Of a stretch of 64,000 bases of DNA, positions 40,043 to 48,827 are shown piece after piece. A program made the position numbers and the translations under genes. Under the pieces are notes generated by a model. The model saw only the letters and a list, made by a program, of their open reading frames with translations, ran no database searches and was not told where the DNA came from. Source of the stretch: an uncultured Piscirickettsiaceae bacterium (lineage in GTDB: Bacteria; Pseudomonadota; Gammaproteobacteria; Methylococcales; Cycloclasticaceae); contig CAJXSK010000003.1 of NCBI GenBank assembly GCA_913061075.1, positions 62,001-126,000 on the forward strand, in the 5' to 3' direction. Each line of letters begins with the position of its first letter. Positions within the stretch are counted from its first letter, which is position 1.

Positions 40043-40840
40043 GTGTTTGAGGTGATGCTAAGTAATTATGCGAATAAAATTGGCGCAACCCTAAAAATAA
40101 GGTTGTTGTTAACTACCGTTATATTGTGTTTGTTTGGATTCTATATTAATGACGATGCTAAGACACGCGAACCTGTTGAGGTGGTTAGAGTGATTGATGG
40201 CGATACAGTTGTTTTGGCAGATGACAGGCACGTTAGATTGCTGGGTATTAATGCGCCAGAAATATCGCACCAAGGCGGAGTTAATGAGGCGGGAGCAATA
40301 AAAGCAAAGGAAGTGCTGGAGAGTCTGTTAGCAAATACGCCTCATTTTTTAGAAAGTGATAAAGAATCGTTTGATCATTACGGCCGAACATTAGCTTATC
40401 TGATTAATGAAGAGGGTAGTAACATTAATGTAGAACTTGTGAAACGAGGGTTGGCAACGGTTAGTTTATATCCACCTAACCTTAAATACAGCCAGCGTTT
40501 AATTAATGCCCAACAGCTAGCAGAAATTGAAGGGCTAGGTATTTGGGGACTACCTTCTTATGAACTTGTTAGTATTAATGTTTTGGCTCAGACAAAAAAG
40601 AAAGGTTGGGGTAGGTTTCGTGGTGAAGTAACCAAGATAGATGTTAATAAAAAAGGTGTAAAAGTTTGGATGGGCGAGGATGTGTACATTTGGATAAAAC
40701 AGTCAAACTTGCGATACTTTTCTGACTTGGATGATTATTTTCAACAACCAGTGGAAGTTCGTGGTTGGCCTAGAAAGTGGGGAAAGTATTGGTCAATTCA
40801 AGCAAGGCATTCTAGCCAGCTGATTAATCTGGAAGATTGA
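40043..40840 (+). CDS. Staphylococcal-nuclease-like protein with extra C-terminal domain
   Basis: 265 residues from GTG 40043; ATG 40055 (MLSNYANKIG) is an alternative with GAGG just before it. A hydrophobic N-terminal segment (about 20-37) is a signal anchor. The SNase domain (about 50-170) has VIDGDTV, RLLGINAPE and DHYGRTLAYL, which carry the equivalents of catalytic Arg35, Glu43 and Arg87 plus the calcium-site Asp. The remaining about 90 residues (GRFRGEVTKIDVNKKGVKVW, DVYIWI, VEVRGWPRKWGKYWSI) look like a small beta-barrel, possibly OB-like. Predicted extracytoplasmic nuclease. Ends 4 bp before the convergent GGDEF-EAL gene. Confidence 0.85.
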   Translation: MFEVMLSNYANKIGATLKIRLLLTTVILCLFGFYINDDAKTREPVEVVRVIDGDTVVLADDRHVRLLGINAPEISHQGGVNEAGAIKAKEVLESLLANTPHFLESDKESFDHYGRTLAYLINEEGSNINVELVKRGLATVSLYPPNLKYSQRLINAQQLAEIEGLGIWGLPSYELVSINVLAQTKKKGWGRFRGEVTKIDVNKKGVKVWMGEDVYIWIKQSNLRYFSDLDDYFQQPVEVRGWPRKWGKYWSIQARHSSQLINLED

Positions 40841-40844
40841 GATA

Positions 40845-43712
40845 TTACCGTTCTGTGAGTAATTTATTGAGTTCCGTTGGTTTGGAATAATGATAGCCTT
40901 GCGCAAAATCAACGCCAATTTCTTTTAGCATGTCTGCAGTCGTTTGGTTTTCAACCCATTCTGCGACGGTCTTTTTACCCATTATTTGACCAATTTCGTT
41001 AATCGATTTAACCATGGCGGCATCAATTGGGTCAGTTGTGATGTCTTTTACGAATGAGCCGTCTATTTTTAAGTAATCAACTGGAAAGTTTTTTAAATAA
41101 CCGAAAGAGGATAAACCACTGCCAAAATCATCCAATGCAAACTGACAGCCCATTTCTTTTAATGAAGTGATAAACGAATTGGCGGCTGTTAGGTTTGTTA
41201 CAGCAGCTGTTTCTGTGATTTCAAAACAAATTTGAGAGGGTCGAGTATCGGCTACCTTAAATGTTTCCTGAATAAATGCAAGAAAACCATGTTCAGTTAA
41301 GCTGGCTGCTGATAAGTTGATATTAAAGACATCGTCTGTGTGTATTTTATGCTTGAATTTATTGAGGGTATGTAAGGTGTTTTCAATAACCCATTTATCT
41401 AAATGGCTGGACAGGTTGTAGCGTTCTGCAGCTGGTAAAAAAGCACCGGGTGGAATAACTTCACCTGATTCGTTAAGGCGTATCAATATTTCAAAGTGTG
41501 TCGGACTTTGCGCATCATCTTGTAATTCAATAATTGCTTGAGCGTGCAATTCGAAGTAATTTTCTTGAAGCGCTTTTTGTATTCGTGGTACCCAACCCAT
41601 TTGCCCATTGGTTAAAGTCATCTCATCATCATCGGGACGATAAACATGGATACGGTTTCGACCTTGTTCTTTAGCAGAAAAGCAAGCAGCATCAGCGTGT
41701 TGCATTGCCTGTGTTGGCGACGTGCTAGGGTTTATTGTAGAGAGACCTATCGAAACACCCAGTCTGAATGTTTTGTCTTCCCAGTGGAAGGTATGTTCAA
41801 CGATGGTTGATTTGATTTTGGTGGCAATTTTAAATGCCTCGTCTATATCACAATCATGGATAAGAATGCCGAACTCATCACCACCAAGGCGAGCTAGTGT
41901 ATCTGTTTTCCGAACGCCCTTAATTAATTCTGCTGAGAGTTGGCGTAATAATTCATCACCGGCCGTGTGACCGCAGGTGTCATTAATAATCTTGAACTGA
42001 TCCAAGTCTAAATAACATAAAATATGTTGGTACGATTCCGTTGATGTGCTTTTAGCTAACGCTTTTTCAAATGCGTGGCGATTGTATAAATCGGTTAGAG
42101 CATCGTGTTGAGCTCGGTGTTCCATTTCGCTGGTCATTTGTTTGGAACGACTGATGTCACGGATAATCATCACGCAGCCAATTAATTGATGATTAGGGCT
42201 GTGCAAAGGAGAAATAGAGCAGTCGATATGGGCAGATATTTGCTGATTGTTAGTTAAGGTTAAGTGGTTTAAGCTAAATGACATGTTGGTGCTGATGCAT
42301 AACGCAATGGGGTCTTGCGCCTCTTGTTCAGAATGCTCGTCGTTTAAACTACATAGCGTTGCTAAGGTCAATCCAATAGCTGCTTGTTTGTCGGTAGATA
42401 ATAATTTTTCGGCTTTACGATTTAATGATGTGATTAAACCATCTTGATCAGTCGTTATAACGGCTTCATTAATGGACTCAAGAGTTATTTGTGCTAATTG
42501 TTTCTCTTGTTTGAGAGCCATTTCTACTTCTTTTTGAGGTGTAATATCAATAACGACACCAAAGGCTTCCATAGGCTCGTTTTTATCGCTTCTTTTAGTA
42601 ATAGTGCCTGTAGATGTGAGCCAAGCAATTTGGCCATTATTTCGTGTAACCCTATATTCTGTATTTAGCTGGTTTTGGCCGGATTCAATTTGTTGCTGAA
42701 TATCATTTGATATACGTTGTTTGTCATCTGGGTGTACTAAAGCCCACCAAAACTTCATGGTTTCTTGCCAGTCATTTATATCTTCAATGAGCTGTTCTTT
42801 TACATTGGCGTTAATTTGGAAAAAGTCTGTTTCAAGATTCCAGTTCCAAGTGGCATGTAAGGTGCCTTTTAGGGCTTGATAATCCCTTTCGTCATCAATT
42901 TTTGTTTGTAATTCTAGTGTGTAAATATCGTGAATATCTTGTCGGATGCCGATGGCTCTTATAGGGTTGCCTTGATCATCATGTTCGACAATTTGGCCTT
43001 GGGCTTTTTGCCAACGGTATCCTTTGTTTAGATAGTTTGAACGCCATGTGGCCTTGATTGTTCCCACTTCATTGTTTGAAAACGCATCAAAAAAAGCAAG
43101 ATTGTTTGCGTAATCATCAGGGTGTACAGTGTCTAAACCATTTTGAATCTTGCCAGTTCGATCGTGTCGAATAACCTTATCGTTTTCTGTTTTAAAACTA
43201 ACTAAATTAAATGTTTGGTGTGCGATGTTGTAGTCGAATAAGGTGCTTTGCGTACTATGAAGGGCGAGAGACATTTGCTCGTCATGTTGTCTTGTTTTAA
43301 TGGCCTGAGCTTTTTGTTGATCAACACTTTGAATATACCCGATGATATTTTTAACGCGGCCATTAGGTTCATATTCATAAACGGATGCTTCTGTGTGAAT
43401 CCAACTCCAGTTGCCATCAGATTTTTTTACACGAAAAGTTTTGTTGATATTATTAACACGTCCCTTGAGTAAATCAATGAGTATTTGACGTGCTTTTAAA
43501 TGCTCTGTTGGGTGAAGGCGCGCGCCCCATAGTGCGCCTTTTAGAGGTTGGTCACCAGGGCCTAGCGTCTCTTTGGTGTCACCATAAAAAGTTAATTGGT
43601 CTGTATTGGGCTCCCATAACCATACAAAACCATCAACAGCTTGTATGGCAAACCGAAGAATATCCAATTCATTATTTGCATCCTGCATGGCAATTACTTT
43701 TGTTGCTTTCAC
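40845..43712 (-). CDS. PAS-GGDEF-EAL cyclic-di-GMP signalling protein
   Basis: 955 residues from GTG 43712; ATG 43688 gives 947. No membrane segment seen. Four PAS/PAC-type modules occupy about 10-530 (WSWIHTEASVYE, KGYRWQKAQGQIVEH, GQIAWLTSTGTITKR mark PAC ends). The GGDEF domain has an intact GGDEF at 610-614 and an inhibitory-site RKTD five residues before it. The EAL domain has EIL at 741-743, the catalytic EITET and DDFGSG motifs, and KIDGSF, but VAEWVEN instead of the usual VAEGVE. Both activities look possible; redox or ligand sensing through PAS is inference. Confidence 0.93.
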   Translation of the reverse strand: MKATKVIAMQDANNELDILRFAIQAVDGFVWLWEPNTDQLTFYGDTKETLGPGDQPLKGALWGARLHPTEHLKARQILIDLLKGRVNNINKTFRVKKSDGNWSWIHTEASVYEYEPNGRVKNIIGYIQSVDQQKAQAIKTRQHDEQMSLALHSTQSTLFDYNIAHQTFNLVSFKTENDKVIRHDRTGKIQNGLDTVHPDDYANNLAFFDAFSNNEVGTIKATWRSNYLNKGYRWQKAQGQIVEHDDQGNPIRAIGIRQDIHDIYTLELQTKIDDERDYQALKGTLHATWNWNLETDFFQINANVKEQLIEDINDWQETMKFWWALVHPDDKQRISNDIQQQIESGQNQLNTEYRVTRNNGQIAWLTSTGTITKRSDKNEPMEAFGVVIDITPQKEVEMALKQEKQLAQITLESINEAVITTDQDGLITSLNRKAEKLLSTDKQAAIGLTLATLCSLNDEHSEQEAQDPIALCISTNMSFSLNHLTLTNNQQISAHIDCSISPLHSPNHQLIGCVMIIRDISRSKQMTSEMEHRAQHDALTDLYNRHAFEKALAKSTSTESYQHILCYLDLDQFKIINDTCGHTAGDELLRQLSAELIKGVRKTDTLARLGGDEFGILIHDCDIDEAFKIATKIKSTIVEHTFHWEDKTFRLGVSIGLSTINPSTSPTQAMQHADAACFSAKEQGRNRIHVYRPDDDEMTLTNGQMGWVPRIQKALQENYFELHAQAIIELQDDAQSPTHFEILIRLNESGEVIPPGAFLPAAERYNLSSHLDKWVIENTLHTLNKFKHKIHTDDVFNINLSAASLTEHGFLAFIQETFKVADTRPSQICFEITETAAVTNLTAANSFITSLKEMGCQFALDDFGSGLSSFGYLKNFPVDYLKIDGSFVKDITTDPIDAAMVKSINEIGQIMGKKTVAEWVENQTTADMLKEIGVDFAQGYHYSKPTELNKLLTER

Positions 43713-43811
43713 TCTAATTAGAACCTAGGCTGTTTAAAAAAACATTATTGGGATTACCCCATAGCTTAAGTATAGATACTATTTAGAAAAAAACTGTCTA
43801 GGAAATAGAGG

Positions 43812-45080
43812 TTAGAATAGCCCGATAAACGGTTGAACGTTGACCCAATCGCCTTTTTCGACAGATGAACGGTCGTGTTCGAGAGTGATAAAGCAATTGG
43901 CATCGCTCATGGAGCGTAAAATACCAGAACCTTGTTTTCCACTGGTGCTAACCTGCCATTCTCCAGAGTTTGTTTGAGACAAAATGCCTCGCTGGAATTC
44001 AGTTCGGCCTGGGAGCTTACGAATATTTTGGGTAGACTGTGCTTTAAGACTGGGTGATATTAAAGGGTTTTTAATCCCCATGATTTTTTGCAAACTGGGT
44101 AATGCAAATTGGTAGAATGTCACCATAACAGCAACAGGATTGCCTGGTAAGCCAAAAAAAGTGGTTCCATTCACATGCCCAAAGGCGACTGGCCGGCCTG
44201 GTTTCATAGCGACTTTCCAGAAGTTGATACTGCCCACATCGTCCAACACTTGTTTGGTGAAATCTGCCTCACCAACGGACACGCCACCAGAGGTGAAGAT
44301 GACATCTGCACTGCTAGAGGCGAGTTCAAATGTCTCTTTGAGTTTGACTGGGTCATCAGCAATAATTCCCAAATCAATCACATGACAGCCCAGTTTTTTA
44401 AGGGCAGATATAATGCTGTATCGATTGCTATCATAAATGCAGCCTTCACGTGGTGGTTGTCCAAGACTTAACACCTCGTCACCCGTTGAGAAAACGGCGA
44501 CTGTAATAGCGGTTTTCACATTCACTTCTGCAATGCCAAGTGAGGCAATGAGGCCAACTTGAGGGGGGGTTAACTTGGCGCCAGTTTCTAATACTATTTG
44601 CCCTTGTTGAATATCTTCCCCAGCTTGGCGAACATTTTGGCCAGCTGAATGACGTGCATCAAAACGAACGGTATTTTTCTCAGTCTCAACGTGCTCTTGC
44701 ATAATAACCGTATCCGCGCCATCGGGCATTTGTGCACCGGTCATTATTTGTATGGCTTCATCTTGCTTAAGTGCAGATTGGTAGGGGTGGCCAGCAACAA
44801 TTTTACCAACAACATTTAAAGAGGTTATGTTCTCTTGTGTGGGTAGCGTGGTACTGTTAAGTGCATAGCCGTCCACAGCTGAATTTCGATGGGAGGGTAC
44901 GTTGATAGGTGACATAATTGGTTCGGCGAGGACTCTATCAACAGCTTGTGTCAAATGAACACATTCAGTAGTCGAACGTTCTGAGACGGCATCAAGCATA
45001 TGATGTAATGCTTCTTGAACAGTTAGTGTGCCTGTTTGTTTTTCATCGTCACAACTGTTTTGCACGTTGATTGTCGTCAT
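43812..45080 (-). CDS. moeA: Molybdopterin molybdotransferase MoeA
   Basis: 422 residues. Inserts molybdate (or tungstate) into adenylylated molybdopterin. Conserved SAVDGYAL near the N-terminus, IMTGAQMPDGADTVI, the MoCF domain with FSTGDEVLSLGQ and SGGVSVGEADF, and the C-terminal GLPGNPVAVMVTF. Two bases separate it from the ABC ATPase gene upstream, placing it last in tupA-tupB-tupC-moeA; metal uptake and insertion are thus encoded together. Confidence 0.96.
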   Translation of the reverse strand: MTTINVQNSCDDEKQTGTLTVQEALHHMLDAVSERSTTECVHLTQAVDRVLAEPIMSPINVPSHRNSAVDGYALNSTTLPTQENITSLNVVGKIVAGHPYQSALKQDEAIQIMTGAQMPDGADTVIMQEHVETEKNTVRFDARHSAGQNVRQAGEDIQQGQIVLETGAKLTPPQVGLIASLGIAEVNVKTAITVAVFSTGDEVLSLGQPPREGCIYDSNRYSIISALKKLGCHVIDLGIIADDPVKLKETFELASSSADVIFTSGGVSVGEADFTKQVLDDVGSINFWKVAMKPGRPVAFGHVNGTTFFGLPGNPVAVMVTFYQFALPSLQKIMGIKNPLISPSLKAQSTQNIRKLPGRTEFQRGILSQTNSGEWQVSTSGKQGSGILRSMSDANCFITLEHDRSSVEKGDWVNVQPFIGLF

Positions 45081-45082
45081 CT

Positions 45083-45793
45083 TTAAATGCTCTTTTTGGA
45101 TGGGTTTAAAACGGTGACGTTGCTCGTTCTTTTAGACGAAGAGGCAGGCGTTAGTTCACCATTCTCTAGGTGTAAAAAGTGGTCTGCAATGTGGTCAATA
45201 GTGTGTGTTTCGTGGCTACAAATAAGGATACTTACGCCCTCGGATTTTAAACGCTGAAGCAGTTCGCTAGTTTGTTGTTTGGCATCAGTGTCCATACTAG
45301 CCGTGGGTTCATCCAATAATAATAACCTTGGCGATAAAATACGTGCCCGGGTCAATGCAACGCGCTGTTTTTCTCCGCCAGATAGTTGCTTGGCTGAACG
45401 GTGGGCAAGGTGTGATAAGTTCGCCCAGTCTAGCGCTTGCATTACTTTTTGGTGCGCAACAGCTTTGCTTTCGCCTGCACGGTAAAGCCCATAAGCAATG
45501 TTATTAAGGACCGTGTCGTCAAATAAATAGGGATTTTGATGCAAGTAAATAAAATCTTTTTGAAGTATGGGTTTGGCTTTTTTCCAAGGTAACGTTAAGC
45601 CTTGATATTCAATGGTCGCACGATTAGGTTTAAGTAAACCGCTGATGACTTTAAACAAGGTTGTTTTGCCAGAACCATTTCGCCCGGTAATAAGTGTGCA
45701 TTGATGTGCTGGAATGGAGATGGATTTGATATTTAATACAGCTTTATCCGCCAACGTGAGATGAATATTATTTAAATCAATTAAATCCGTCAT
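45083..45793 (-). CDS. tupC: Tungstate/molybdate-type ABC transporter ATP-binding protein
   Basis: 236 residues. Walker A GRNGSGKTT, signature LSGGEKQRVAL and Walker B LLLLDEPTASMD are all canonical. It overlaps the permease gene by 4 bp (ATGA at 45790-45793). There is no C-terminal molybdate-binding (TOBE) domain, which fits TupC/WtpC-like short ATPases better than ModC. After the NBD (about 215 residues) comes only a short Ser/Lys-rich tail. Cytoplasmic energising subunit. Confidence 0.88.
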   Translation of the reverse strand: MTDLIDLNNIHLTLADKAVLNIKSISIPAHQCTLITGRNGSGKTTLFKVISGLLKPNRATIEYQGLTLPWKKAKPILQKDFIYLHQNPYLFDDTVLNNIAYGLYRAGESKAVAHQKVMQALDWANLSHLAHRSAKQLSGGEKQRVALTRARILSPRLLLLDEPTASMDTDAKQQTSELLQRLKSEGVSILICSHETHTIDHIADHFLHLENGELTPASSSKRTSNVTVLNPSKKSI

Positions 45794-46491
45794 TGTTGTA
45801 ACTCGCCCTTGCCCTGAAATACAGAGACACCTGCGTTCAGGCTTAAAGATAGTACAAGCAACACAATGCCTAGAGCAATGCCTTGTGCAAATTCACCTTT
45901 GCTTGTTTCTAAAGCAATTGCTGTTGGTATGTTTCGCGTGGAGTGCAGAATATTCCCGCCCACCATCATCGAACACCCAATTTCAGCGATGACACGGCCA
46001 AAGCCGGCGACTATTGCTGCTATAAGTCCAAAACGCACTTCATAAACCAACGTAAAAAATGCCCGCCAAGGTTTAGCGCCTAAGGTAATGGCCGTCTCCC
46101 ATGCACGCCTGTCAGCAGCTTGAAATGTAGCGTGAGCCATGGCAACCAGCAAAGGGAAGCATAATAATATTTGCCCAATGATCATGGCCTTATGTGTGAA
46201 GAGCAGCCTTAAATCTCCTAATGGGCCACTACGAGAGAGGAGTAAATAGAGTGTTAAGCCGATAATCACAGCAGGAACGGACATAAAGGTATTGAACAAA
46301 GCGATACAGGCACGCCGAAGTTTGAACTGAAAAAATGCTAAACAAAAAGCGATTATTAAGGCGAAAGGTGTGGCGATTAGTATGGCTGAAAAAGAAACAC
46401 TGAATGATAGCGATATAATTTCCCATATATCGGTATTGCCGCTAATCAATAGCTGAAAAGCATTTAAACTGGCTTGGCTTAGGTCATTCAC
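45790..46491 (-). CDS. tupB: Tungstate-type ABC transporter permease
   Basis: 233 residues, five to six membrane segments, with the binding-protein-dependent permease EAA-like loop AWETAITLGAKPWRAFFTLVYE (shown by its ends AWETAITLGA and LVYE). The N-terminus overlaps tupA by 8 bp and the C-terminus overlaps tupC by 4 bp, so the three subunits are made together. TupB family assignment rests on pairing with the TupA-like binding protein. Confidence 0.9.
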   Translation of the reverse strand: MNDLSQASLNAFQLLISGNTDIWEIISLSFSVSFSAILIATPFALIIAFCLAFFQFKLRRACIALFNTFMSVPAVIIGLTLYLLLSRSGPLGDLRLLFTHKAMIIGQILLCFPLLVAMAHATFQAADRRAWETAITLGAKPWRAFFTLVYEVRFGLIAAIVAGFGRVIAEIGCSMMVGGNILHSTRNIPTAIALETSKGEFAQGIALGIVLLVLSLSLNAGVSVFQGKGELQQ

Positions 46492-47305
46492 CGTGAACGA
46501 TGTCTTTTATTGCGGTTGGGTAAAATAACTGTTGGCCATTTTTTTTAAATCTATCGATTAATGCTTGGCCTTGTGGTGATGTTATCCAAGCAATAAGAGA
46601 CATGGCTTTTATATACTGAATGTTTTTATGTAAGGCAGGGTTCACGGCTATTATCCCATACGGGTTTTTTAATAATACACCGCCGTCATTAAGTATTTTT
46701 AATGAGAGTTTGTCTTGATAGGCAAGCCAGGTGCCACGGTCAGTGAGTGTATAAGCACTCAGTTCATCGGCAATTAGCAGAACTTTGCCCATGCCTTGGC
46801 CGGCTTCTTTGTACCATTTTCCGGATGGAGTGACGTTGGTGTGCTTCCAAAGCGAGCGTTCTTTTTTATGAGTACCCGAATTATCACCGCGAGATATAAA
46901 TGTAGATGTACTTGAGGCTATGTTTTGTAAGGCCATCTGTACATTGTTCTTCCCAGCAGTTTTGGCGGGGTCTTTGTCAGGGCCAATTAGCACGAAATCA
47001 TTTTCCATTACATCTCTACGGTTTACGCCGTATCCTTCAGCAATAAATACATTTTCAGCTTGTTTGGCGTGAACCATAACTACATCTACATCGCCGTTCC
47101 TGCCCATTTGCAATGCTTTGCCGGTACCTACCGCAATGACGTCTATGCGAGTTCCTGTTGCTTTTGTAAAGGCAGGAAGTAACTCCGCTAAAAGACCGGA
47201 ATTGTCTGTGCTTGTTGTTGTGGCCAAACGTAATGCGGTGTCAGCTTGTGCTGTAAAGCTTAATAAAACCAATATTAAAGGGGTTAAGTGAAACGTCTTT
47301 CTCAC
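46484..47305 (-). CDS. tupA: Tungstate-binding periplasmic protein (TupA type)
   Basis: 273 residues, GTG start. Signal peptide cleaved after FTAQA (residue 21). The mature N-terminus carries the TTTS motif (ATTTSTDNSGLL) that distinguishes TupA tungstate binders, followed by VGTGKALQMGRNGDVDVVMVHA and SRGDNSGTHKKERSLW, both typical of TupA. ModA molybdate binders lack this TTTS pattern. Tungstate preference is therefore likely but not proven. First gene of tupABC-moeA, divergent from acuI. Confidence 0.9.
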   Translation of the reverse strand: MRKTFHLTPLILVLLSFTAQADTALRLATTTSTDNSGLLAELLPAFTKATGTRIDVIAVGTGKALQMGRNGDVDVVMVHAKQAENVFIAEGYGVNRRDVMENDFVLIGPDKDPAKTAGKNNVQMALQNIASSTSTFISRGDNSGTHKKERSLWKHTNVTPSGKWYKEAGQGMGKVLLIADELSAYTLTDRGTWLAYQDKLSLKILNDGGVLLKNPYGIIAVNPALHKNIQYIKAMSLIAWITSPQGQALIDRFKKNGQQLFYPTAIKDIVHGE

Positions 47306-47352
47306 GATATGTTCTCAAAATTTTTATAATGGTAATGTTAACGTTGTGAGAC

Positions 47353-47381
47353 TCGACGAGCAAGGTATAAGCCCGTATACT
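47353..47381 (+). promoter_or_regulatory. Sigma-70 promoter of acuI with a small palindrome
   Basis: -35 TCGACG (4 of 6) at 47353-47358, exactly 17 bp, then -10 TATACT (5 of 6) at 47376-47381. Predicted start of transcription is about 27 bp before the acuI ATG. The -10 lies in an inverted repeat, GTATA-CTGA-TATAC (47375-47388), that could bind a dimeric regulator. Confidence 0.5.
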
Positions 47382-47414
47382 GATATACCTATATTTTAGT
47401 GAAAGTGAGGAATT

Positions 47415-48407
47415 ATGTCCGATTTGTTTAATGCCATTGTGGCTAATGAAGTTGATGGGAAATCAAAAGGCCAATTACAGCAGTTATCTATTGATGATTT
47501 GCCAAAAGAAGACGTGTTGATTGAAATAGCGTATTCATCGTTGAATTATAAAGATGGGTTGGCCGTATCTGGGAAAGGCCGAATTTGTAAACGTTTCCCA
47601 ATGGTGTGCGGTATTGATTTAGCGGGTACGGTGGTTGAATCGGCGTCAGATAAGTTTTCTGCTGGCGATAAAGTATTAGTGAATGGCTATGGCTTAGGTG
47701 AGAAGCATTGGGGCGGCTATAGCCAGATGCAGCGTATTAATTCTGACTTTATCGTCAAAGTGCCTGAAGCGTTTAGTTTGCAAGAGACCATGGCCATTGG
47801 TACGGCTGGGTACACAGCAATGTTATCTGTAATGATGCTGGAAAAACAAGGTGTTAAACCTAGCGATGGGGAGGTGTTAGTGACAGGAGCAGCTGGCGGA
47901 GTGGGGTCGGTTGCAGTCGCAATTTTAGCTAAATTAGGGTATCAAGTTGTTGCATCAACAGGGCGCCCTGAAACACATGATTATTTATTAAGCCTAGGGG
48001 CATCCGGTTTTGTTAACCGTTTGGACCTTTCCGAAAAAGGTGCGCCTTTGGCCGCTGAAAGATGGGCTGGAGCAGTTGATGTGGTTGGTTCACAGACGTT
48101 AGCAAACGTCATTGCGCAAACCAAACGAGATGGCTGTGTAACAACATGTGGTTTGGCTGGTGGGATAGATTTGCCCTCATCTGTTTTCCCTTTTATTTTG
48201 CGCGGCGTGATTTTGGCAGGCATTGATTCGGTGATGGCAAGCATGGACATTAGAATAGAGGCGTGGCGCAGGCTGGCATTAGACTTACCTAAAAACGCAA
48301 TAAACTCGGCGAGTAGAACTGAACCAATGAGTGCGTTACCAGAATTGGCAGAACAAATAGTGGCGGGTAAAATTCGCGGACGAGTGGTTATTGATGTAAA
48401 TACGTGA
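47415..48407 (+). CDS. acuI: AcuI/YhdH family NADPH-dependent acrylyl-CoA reductase-like oxidoreductase
   Basis: 330 residues, medium-chain dehydrogenase/reductase fold without catalytic zinc. N-terminal quinone-reductase-like domain with SLNYKDGLAVSGKG and CGIDLAGTV, then the Rossmann domain with VTGAAGGVGSVAVAILAKLG. This is the YhdH/AcuI family, which reduces acryloyl-CoA to propionyl-CoA and protects against acrylate; in marine bacteria it is linked to DMSP breakdown. No other DMSP gene is in the window, so a general detoxification role is equally possible. Preceded by GTGAGG. Confidence 0.9.
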   Translation: MSDLFNAIVANEVDGKSKGQLQQLSIDDLPKEDVLIEIAYSSLNYKDGLAVSGKGRICKRFPMVCGIDLAGTVVESASDKFSAGDKVLVNGYGLGEKHWGGYSQMQRINSDFIVKVPEAFSLQETMAIGTAGYTAMLSVMMLEKQGVKPSDGEVLVTGAAGGVGSVAVAILAKLGYQVVASTGRPETHDYLLSLGASGFVNRLDLSEKGAPLAAERWAGAVDVVGSQTLANVIAQTKRDGCVTTCGLAGGIDLPSSVFPFILRGVILAGIDSVMASMDIRIEAWRRLALDLPKNAINSASRTEPMSALPELAEQIVAGKIRGRVVIDVNT

Positions 48408-48443
48408 TTTAATTAACAAATTCATAATTTTTGTTGGTATAAA

Positions 48444-48827
48444 ATGCAGGCTATGCGAGCGTATGAAAGAAAATACATCCGAGTAGAGTATCGTCAAGAT
48501 GTTCAATTAAGAACGCAAACAGGTATTCAACTCATTGCACACAGTGAAAATATTTCCGCTGGTGGTGTTGAAGTTGTTTGTGACCGAATTACAGCACAAA
48601 CGATTATGCCTGTTGATTATCAATTTGATCCCGATACTCCCCTTGTCTTGTCTATAGAGCTTAGTTTAGGCGAAGAGGACCATCATTTATATGCTACTTG
48701 TTCCGTGCAAAATGTTCGACGTTTAGCACAAGATTGTTTTGGTTTTAATCTGAAATTTAATACGTTTAAACGCCAAAGTGAAGGGCTTTTAGAAGGGTTT
48801 GTGAAAGAGCAGTCTGGCTATGCATGA
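48444..48827 (+). CDS. PilZ-domain protein, probable c-di-GMP receptor
   Basis: 127 residues from ATG 48444 (ATG 48453 also possible). A single PilZ domain: the RxxxR motif is Y-I-R-V-E-Y-R near residue 12, and the (D/N)xSxxG motif is ENISAGGVEV about 25 residues later. Both c-di-GMP contacts are therefore intact. The gene overlaps the following alkyltransferase-like gene by 4 bp (ATGA). A PAS-GGDEF-EAL protein is encoded about 5 kb away. Downstream effector unknown. Confidence 0.9.
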   Translation: MQAMRAYERKYIRVEYRQDVQLRTQTGIQLIAHSENISAGGVEVVCDRITAQTIMPVDYQFDPDTPLVLSIELSLGEEDHHLYATCSVQNVRRLAQDCFGFNLKFNTFKRQSEGLLEGFVKEQSGYA

